Origin: CAYSYM01 sp964435115
Lineage (GTDB): Bacteria > Chloroflexota > UBA6077 > CF-72
Length of the DNA: 19,876 nucleotides
Assembly: GCA_964435115.1 (NCBI GenBank)
Contig: CAYSYM010000063.1
Span: 1-19,876, forward strand
Reading direction: 5' to 3'
In this document: one piece after another, positions 15,171-19,876 of the stretch
Layout of the letters: every line of letters begins with the position of its first letter
Numbering within the stretch: position 1 is the stretch's first letter
Notes under the pieces: generated by a model
What the model saw: only the letters and a program-made list of their open reading frames with translations
Database searches by the model: none
What the model was told of the DNA's origin: nothing
Made by a program: the position numbers and the translations under genes

Positions 15171-16295
15171 ATGCGCGTCGACATCATGGCGCTGCGTAAG
15201 TCGTACGGCTCGGTTGAAGCCGTGCGCGGTGTGGACCTCTCGCTCGCGGAGGGTGAGCTGTTCACCCTCCTGGGTCCATCGGGTTGCGGCAAGACTACGA
15301 CGCTCCGCTGCCTGGCAGGCCTGGAGCAGCCGGATAGCGGGCGGGTCGGGATCGGCGGGAAAGACTGCACGCGGGTGCCAGCCTTCCGGCGGCCGTGCGC
15401 CATGGTCTTCCAGAGCTACGCGCTCTACCCGCACATGACGGTGTACGACAACATCGCCTACGGCCTGTGGGCGCGCAAGTACAACCAGGGCGGCCCGCTC
15501 ACCAAGGTCGCCGTCCTGGCGCCGGGTGGCTGGCTGCGGCGCGACACAGGCGGCGACGTCGACCGCCGCGTGCGTGACGCGGCCGCCCTCCTGGGACTGC
15601 CGCAGCCCCTGCTCACCCGCACACCCGGCGAGTTGTCCGGCGGGCAGCAGCAGCGGGTGGCGCTCGCCCGCGCCCTCATCATGGAGCCCGAGGTGCTGCT
15701 GCTCGACGAGCCGCTCAGCAACCTGGACGCGAAGCTGCGCGTCCGCGTGCGGGAAGAGATTCGCCGCCTGCAGCAGCGCCTGCGTATCACGACCCTCTAC
15801 GTCACGCACGACCAGGAGGAGGCGCTGTCCATCTCAGACCGGATCGGCGTCATGCGGGACGGCGTGCTGCTCCAGGTAGGGAGCCCGGCGGAGGTCTACG
15901 AGAACCCCGCCAGCTCCTTCGTGGCGGACTTCCTTGGCCTGGCCAACATCTTCGACGGGCGCGTCGTGCGCACTGACGCGGACGGGCTGGCGGAGGTGGC
16001 CGTGGCCAACGGGCCAACGCTGCGGGCGCCCGCGGGACGATTCCGTGCCGGCCAGAGCGTGAAGGTCGTGATTCGCCCCGACGGCTTCACCGCTCCCAAC
16101 GGGTCCGTGGAGGCGACCGTGCTGGCGGGCACCGTGACCCTCCGCACATTCCTTGGCAGCGTAGCCCGATACGGCGTGGAGCTGGCCGGCCTTCCGTTCA
16201 CCGTGGACGTTCCGGTGGCGACCGGGCTGTACGCTGAGGGCGCGTCGCTCGCGTTGGCGCTCGCTCCTCGCTCGGTGCTCCTGCTGGCAGACTGA
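15171..16295 (+). CDS. ABC transporter ATP-binding protein (Fe(III)/polyamine-type, with TOBE-like C-terminus)
   Basis: ATPase of 374 aa that powers the importer. Walker A is GPSGCGKT (35-42), the Q-loop glutamine is Q81, the signature is LSGGQ (155-159), Walker B is LLLLDEP (176-181), the D-loop is SNLD and the switch histidine is H213. The C-terminal third (about 250-374) is a TOBE-like regulatory domain of the MalK/PotA/FbpC type. Between the Q-loop and the signature there is an extra segment of roughly 20 residues (about 103-128, from KYNQGGPL to RRDTGG) that is unusual for this family. The ATG at 15171 abuts AGGA with no spacing, so initiation may be weak. The stop overlaps the permease start by one base (TGATG), which implies coupling. 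Confidence 0.93.
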   Translation: MRVDIMALRKSYGSVEAVRGVDLSLAEGELFTLLGPSGCGKTTTLRCLAGLEQPDSGRVGIGGKDCTRVPAFRRPCAMVFQSYALYPHMTVYDNIAYGLWARKYNQGGPLTKVAVLAPGGWLRRDTGGDVDRRVRDAAALLGLPQPLLTRTPGELSGGQQQRVALARALIMEPEVLLLDEPLSNLDAKLRVRVREEIRRLQQRLRITTLYVTHDQEEALSISDRIGVMRDGVLLQVGSPAEVYENPASSFVADFLGLANIFDGRVVRTDADGLAEVAVANGPTLRAPAGRFRAGQSVKVVIRPDGFTAPNGSVEATVLAGTVTLRTFLGSVARYGVELAGLPFTVDVPVATGLYAEGASLALALAPRSVLLLAD

Positions 16296-18058
16296 TGGCC
16301 GGGGCAGCGGACACACTGGCCGCCACCAGCGCGCGGCGGCAGGCACGCGGCAGGATCTTTCTATCGAGCCGGTACCTCGTGCCGCTGGCCGTAGCCTCGC
16401 CGCTGTTCCTCTTCCTCCTGCTTCCAGTGTTCTCCATCCTGGTGGTCTCGGTGGTTGGTAGGGAGCAGCCGATCCTGAAGTTCGTGGCTGACGGCCGCGT
16501 TGGCGACCTGCTGGCCGAGTGGGTTCAGGGCGCGACGCTGGAGTACTGGCGCACGTTCTTCCGCGAGGACCTCTACATCCAGGCCCTGCTGAACTCCCTC
16601 AAGCTCGCCGCCAGCGTGACGGTGGCCGCGACCGTCCTCGGCTTCCTGCTGGCGTACGCCGTCACGCGGACGACGATGCCGGGCAAGCGGCTGGTGCGGA
16701 TGCTGGCAGTGCTGCCGATGATCTCCCCGCCGTTCATCGGCGCCTACGCGTTCACGCTGCTGCTGGGTGACAAGGGCTTCGTCACTCGGATCGCGGCGCT
16801 GTACGGGCTAGAGCTGCCGATCGACATCTTCACGCCCACGGGCGTCTGGCTGGTGCAGGTCTTCGCCTTCACCCCGTTCGTGCTGCTCACGTCGGCCGCC
16901 GTGCTCGATCAGACCGATCCGAGCCTCGAGGAGGCGAGCGAGACGCTCGCGGCCGACGGCCTCCACACCTTCTTCCGCGTGACGGTCCCGCTGGCGCTAC
17001 CGGGCCTCTCGGCGGGGGCGCTGCTGGCGTTCATCGGCTCGCTGGCCGACTTCGGCACGCCGATGGTCCTGGCACCGCGGCGGTTCCCACTCATCCCCGT
17101 CGAGGCGTTCCGTGAGCTGCTCTCGTACAACAACTGGGGCATGGCCTCCACGCTGAGCGCGGTGATGGTTGTGTTTGCCGTCCTCGCCCTCCTGGCGCAG
17201 CGCTACGTGGTGGATCGGCGCCAGTACGAGACGATCACCGGCAAGCGACGGCTCAGCGCCAGGCTGACGCGGCAGCCGGTCGTCATGACGCTCTTCGCCG
17301 TCTACTCCGTGCTCTTCCTGGCGCTGCCGGTGACGGTCATCGCCATCATCGTGCTGATGTCCTTCACGCAGGTCTGGGGGACCGAGATCTTCCCGACGGT
17401 CTACACCCTGGAGCACTACTCCTATGCCCTGTTCTCAGGCCCCGCGGCGCTGCGCAACAGCCTGCTCCTCAGCGGCGGCGCCGTGCTGCTGACCATGGCC
17501 TACGCGGTGGTGATCGCCTACCTTCTCCAGCGTGGCCGATACTGGGGCCGACAGTGGCTGGACACGCTGGTCATGCTGCCGCTGGTCATGCCGGGGACGG
17601 CGATCGCCATCGGCCTGATCCTGGCCTTCAACAGCGGCCCGATCACCCTGGTGCAGACGCCCTGGATCCTGCTGGTCTCGTACAGCATCCGGCGGCTGCC
17701 GTACGCCGTGCGCGGCACCTACGCCTCACTCCAGCAGCTCGACCGCAGCCTGGAGGAGTCCAGCCTCACGCTCGGCGCGACGCCGTTCCTGACCGGGTGG
17801 CGGGTGCTGGTGCCGCTGATCCTGCCCGGCATCCTGGCCGGCGGGATCCTGGTGTTCATCACCACCATGGAAGGCATCTCGGATGCCATCTTGCTGTACG
17901 CGCCCGGCTGGGCGCCGCTCTCGATCGAGGTGTACACGCGGGTCCTGGCGAGCGAGGTCTACCGGGCCGCGGCGTTCGCCGTCATCCTGATCGCCGTGGT
18001 CGGTATCCTCCGCTTCGTGGTGTCACGTCTCACCGAGCAGCGGGCGCTGAACGTGTAG
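16295..18058 (+). CDS. Fused two-domain ABC transporter permease (Fe(III)/AfuB-like)
   Basis: Inner-membrane permease of 587 aa, a tandem duplication carrying both halves of the channel. Each half has about six membrane segments. In the first half they lie near residues 28-52, 100-122, 135-157, 184-204, 236-256 and 284-304. The second half begins near 330. Each half has an EAA loop that docks the ATPase: EEASETLAADG within 211-236 and EESSLTLGATP within 486-511, both ending VPL-LPG. FbpB/SfuB/AfuB-type iron or sugar-phosphate importers have this fused plan. The start overlaps the ATPase stop by one base. It is the last gene of the regulator-transporter series, and no intrinsic terminator is evident after it. 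Confidence 0.93.
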   Translation: MAGAADTLAATSARRQARGRIFLSSRYLVPLAVASPLFLFLLLPVFSILVVSVVGREQPILKFVADGRVGDLLAEWVQGATLEYWRTFFREDLYIQALLNSLKLAASVTVAATVLGFLLAYAVTRTTMPGKRLVRMLAVLPMISPPFIGAYAFTLLLGDKGFVTRIAALYGLELPIDIFTPTGVWLVQVFAFTPFVLLTSAAVLDQTDPSLEEASETLAADGLHTFFRVTVPLALPGLSAGALLAFIGSLADFGTPMVLAPRRFPLIPVEAFRELLSYNNWGMASTLSAVMVVFAVLALLAQRYVVDRRQYETITGKRRLSARLTRQPVVMTLFAVYSVLFLALPVTVIAIIVLMSFTQVWGTEIFPTVYTLEHYSYALFSGPAALRNSLLLSGGAVLLTMAYAVVIAYLLQRGRYWGRQWLDTLVMLPLVMPGTAIAIGLILAFNSGPITLVQTPWILLVSYSIRRLPYAVRGTYASLQQLDRSLEESSLTLGATPFLTGWRVLVPLILPGILAGGILVFITTMEGISDAILLYAPGWAPLSIEVYTRVLASEVYRAAAFAVILIAVVGILRFVVSRLTEQRALNV

Positions 18059-18149
18059 CCGCCTGACGCAGCCACTCGAATAGCTTGGCAGGTCTCTGTC
18101 ACGCCACTCGCGATACACTTCGCCGCGCCGGGCGCTCGCGGGCTTGACC

Positions 18150-18790
18150 TGCTCTTCACGTACCCCCAATTGCTCCACCCAACGCTCCAGCCCGCCCGTG
18201 TGCAGGAAGTCCAGCGTGTTCCTGAGTGCGATCCTGAACGCGTCGTTCAGGTCGCGGTCGAACCGAGCGCGATCCAGTGCGTGTCGGTCTCGGCGAAGGG
18301 CCACTCCCAGCCGGCCTGCTCGTGCAGGAACACCTGGATCCGCACTTCGCGCATGGCCGTCTCGAGCGCGGTCAGGTTCACCTCGCCGTCGCCCTGGAGC
18401 GCGTGCGAGTCGCCGGTGTAGATCTTGGCGCCTGACTGCCAGACCGGGATGTACTCAATCGACCCCTCCCTCAGCTCCCGCAGGTCGACATGGCCGGCGT
18501 GCTGGCCGGGCGGCACGGAGCTGGCCACACCTCCCTGGGGCGGCGCCACGCCCAGTGTGCCCTGGAATGGCCCGAGGGCAGGGTGATACCGGGCAGGAAC
18601 TCCGCGTCCCACTCTGGGTGTGGAGGTTCAGGTAGCGCACCTGGCCCTCGTGGAACTCTTCCTGGAGCGCGCTGGTGCCCAGGTCGCCGGGGTTGCGAAA
18701 GCTCGCCCCCCACTCCACCGGCTGCAGCCGCGGGTAGCGGACGGAGATCACGTCGCCCGGCTCGGCGCCGCGCATGCCCACGGAGCCGCC
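18150..18790 (-). pseudogene. Acetamidase/formamidase (FmdA/AmdA family) pseudogene
   Basis: Three adjacent reading-frame changes break one recognisable amidase. Frame 1 (18781 down to about 18605) reads GAEPGDVI, WGASFRNPGDLG and EEFHEGQVRYLNLHTQSGT. Frame 2 continues with AEFLPGITLP. Frame 3 (about 18576-18262) reads LGPFQGTLGVAPPQGG, SVPPGQHAGHVDLRELREGS and TGDSHALQGDGEVNLTALE, down to TDTHWIALG. Frame 4 resumes with FDRDLNDAFRIALRNTLDFL. Each junction (about 18605, 18577 and 18262) fits loss of a single base. The first 50-70 residues of a normal FmdA and the C-terminal end cannot be found. Intact relatives hydrolyse formamide or acetamide to ammonia and the acid. Three independent lesions plus lost ends argue for real decay, though all three could also be homopolymer errors in assembly. 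Confidence 0.82.
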
Positions 18791-18857
18791 GGGGTCAACG
18801 CTCTCTGGCGTTCCATGCTGAGGAACCGTGGCCGCTCCCAGCGGCAGTCAGGCGAGT

Positions 18858-19283
18858 TCAGGGCACCGATCCGCGCGGCACCACCCACTGCACCGGTTGA
18901 CCCGTGATCGCCGCGATCAGCTCGTAATCGGCATCATAGTGCAGGAGCACCAGGCCGCACCGCTCGGCCACAGCCGCCTGCAGCAGGTCCGGCAACCCCG
19001 CCGAGCGGTGCTGGCCCCGCCGGGCGAGCCCCTCCATCACGTCCAGCGCGCGGGAGAAGTCCGCCGGCACGACCGCCACGGACGGCAGACCCGTGAGGCG
19101 CTCGCGCGTACGCACGAAGTCGTCGTGGCTCCGCGCGCTGTAGAGCACCTCCAATGCCAGCACGTTGTTCGATGCGACGCGCCCAGCGGCGATGAGGGGC
19201 GCGAGAACGGCGGCGACCGCTGGATGTCGCAGTCTGGCAAGGGCGCTCTTGTCGGCGAGGTGGGTGGCGCCAGTTAGCGCCAC
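18858..19283 (-). CDS. vapC: VapC-type PIN-domain toxin (module 2)
   Basis: PIN-domain ribonuclease of 141 aa. Acidic residues at the expected places are D11 in LADKSAL, E45 in ALEVLYSAR, D99 in GLPDLLQAA, and D117 or D119 in HYDADYE. The DKSA opening is typical of a VapC branch also seen in actinobacteria, and differs from the DTSA of module 1, so the two toxins are not recent copies. The start is GTG at 19281-19283, overlapping the vapB stop by 10 nt; GGAGG lies 13 nt upstream inside vapB. The gene ends about 70 bp from the amidase pseudogene. Confidence 0.9.
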   Translation of the reverse strand: MALTGATHLADKSALARLRHPAVAAVLAPLIAAGRVASNNVLALEVLYSARSHDDFVRTRERLTGLPSVAVVPADFSRALDVMEGLARRGQHRSAGLPDLLQAAVAERCGLVLLHYDADYELIAAITGQPVQWVVPRGSVP

Positions 19284-19480
19284 GCGGCCGCCATCACCTC
19301 CGGATCGTCCAGGTCGAGCCCCTCCATGCGCGCGAGCTGGTCAACCAGCTCCTGGCGCAGCTTCCGGGCGACGGCCTCTTCCAGCGCCCGCTGCACCGTC
19401 GCCTTCAGCCCGCGCGTCCCCAACGCCTGGCCGGCTCGCGCAACGAGCGCCTCGTCCAGCTCAATGGTGGTCTTGTGCAC
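19274..19480 (-). CDS. vapB: VapB-type antitoxin (module 2)
   Basis: Antitoxin of 68 aa in the ribbon-helix-helix VapB style. It opens MHKTTIELDEALVARAGQAL, then GLKATVQRALEEAVARK, where the beta strand and two helices should bind DNA. The acidic tail (MEGLDLDDPEVMAAAWR) matches those that contact the toxin. The start is GTG at 19478-19480; the frame extends to 19516 but family sequence begins here. A TATACT box ends 6 nt upstream, so the message is probably leaderless. Confidence 0.9.
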   Translation of the reverse strand: MHKTTIELDEALVARAGQALGTRGLKATVQRALEEAVARKLRQELVDQLARMEGLDLDDPEVMAAAWR

Positions 19481-19486
19481 CCCAGA

Positions 19487-19515
19487 AGTATATAGCCTGT
19501 TGCTATCGTCGTACA
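19487..19515 (-). promoter_or_regulatory. Promoter region of toxin-antitoxin module 2
   Basis: On the minus strand TATACT (19487-19492) sits 6 nt before the vapB GTG. A weak -35 candidate, TGTACG (19510-19515), lies 17 bp upstream. A small inverted repeat, ATAGC (19492-19496) and GCTAT (19502-19506) with a 5-nt centre, overlaps the spacer and could be the VapB operator. Confidence 0.45.
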
Positions 19516-19518
19516 TAC

Positions 19519-19876
19519 ATGCGCTTGCTGCAGGTCCATCCGCCGAGGGGCGCCCGTTGCCCCCGACGAGTGACGCTGTGGTCGTCGGTTCGGCCGTGTC
19601 TCGATGCTCTGCGTGCCGGACAGCACCAACCGACCTGGGTGCTTCGCGCCCCCAGTTTCAGGCAGCCAAGCCCGAGGGCGGAACGTTGGCAGGAGCGACA
19701 GGAGTGTGGCCCCCCGGCTTGGCTGCGACCGCGGCGCCGCCCGGCCACGATCCGGCCACGACCCGCCTCGCTACGCGGGCCCCACCGGCCGGCGCGGCGG
19801 CCGCGGCTGGCCGCCCGCCGCCGCTGGGACGCGCTGCCGCTGGGGCTGTATGGACGGGCGCCCTGGCACGCCCCAG
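19519..19876 (+). other. Gene-poor right end with an open frame running off the edge
   Basis: No gene in this stretch is convincing. A plus-strand frame opens at the ATG at 19519 and reaches the window edge without a stop (119 codons), but its predicted peptide is Arg/Pro-rich with no family motif. A second plus frame is also open and is Ala/Pro-rich. Both fit chance openness in very GC-rich DNA. The start of a real gene beyond the edge cannot be excluded. Confidence 0.3.
19662..19726. repeat. 11-bp inverted repeat pair
   Basis: GCAGCCAAGCC (19662-19672) and GGCTTGGCTGC (19716-19726) are perfect inverted copies separated by 43 nt. The arms stop being complementary immediately outside. Possible roles are a long-loop RNA structure, a protein-binding site or the remnant of a small mobile element. 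Nothing here decides between them. Confidence 0.55.

Noticed and set aside
13878..18058. Firm assignment of the importer as an iron(III) transporter
   Set aside because: ATPase and permease resemble FbpC/FbpB, but the same architecture serves polyamines and sugar phosphates. The expected iron-binding tyrosine pair is not evident, so the substrate is left open.
19519..19876. Open plus-strand frame as a partial gene at the right edge
   Set aside because: No motif, Arg/Pro-rich, and a competing frame is also open. Kept only as a low-confidence region note.
1..19876. CRISPR arrays, tRNA or rRNA genes, complete insertion sequences, phage genes
   Set aside because: I saw no regularly spaced repeat array, no tRNA-like cloverleaf, no rRNA conserved stretches and no transposase or integrase protein. 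This is by eye; a tRNA or covariance-model scan would settle the RNA part.

Overview
The window is GC-rich bacterial DNA, coding-dense and with only short gaps. The best guess for its source is a Chloroflexota-like bacterium (Thermomicrobia or a relative). This rests on the Tat-type lipoprotein with a long Pro/Ala/Thr linker, form II CO-dehydrogenase-type genes in S-L-M order, frequent GTG starts and promoters that place start codons almost at +1. It is an inference from style, not from a marker gene.

Layout. (1) 57-3769, minus: a three-gene molybdenum hydroxylase operon (coxS, coxL, coxM) behind a clear sigma70-like promoter at 3960-3988 and a leader of about 180 nt. (2) 3770-4258: gene-free, holding two strong stem-loops flanked by 14-bp direct repeats. 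(3) 4259-6346, minus: a YyaL/DUF255 thioredoxin-like protein, divergent from typA/bipA (6522-8405, plus), whose leader carries a GC hairpin. (4) 8449-9137, minus: a Phd-type antitoxin and VapC-type PIN toxin, with a 22-bp-spaced direct repeat over the promoter. (5) 9238-12904, minus: deoC (deoxyribose-phosphate aldolase) followed by an ALDH16-like double-domain aldehyde dehydrogenase. (6) 12998-18058, plus, divergent from deoC: a DeoR-family regulator, a Tat lipoprotein solute-binding protein, an ABC ATPase and a fused two-domain permease. (7) 18150-18790, minus: an acetamidase/formamidase pseudogene with three -1 frameshifts. (8) 18858-19480, minus: a second toxin-antitoxin pair (VapB/VapC). 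(9) 19481-19876: no convincing gene, one 11-bp inverted repeat.

How the genes may work together. The most coherent unit is 9238-18058. DeoC cleaves 2-deoxyribose-5-phosphate to glyceraldehyde-3-phosphate and acetaldehyde, and the ALDH encoded just downstream could oxidise the acetaldehyde. The divergent DeoR-type regulator belongs to a family that usually senses phosphorylated sugars. Directly behind it lies a complete importer of the Fe(III)/AfuABC type, a family that includes a proven sugar-phosphate transporter. No deoxyribokinase is visible. I therefore propose, as inference only, a scavenging locus for deoxyribose phosphate or another phosphosugar. The cox-type operon, typA, yyaL and the two toxin-antitoxin modules look functionally independent of it.
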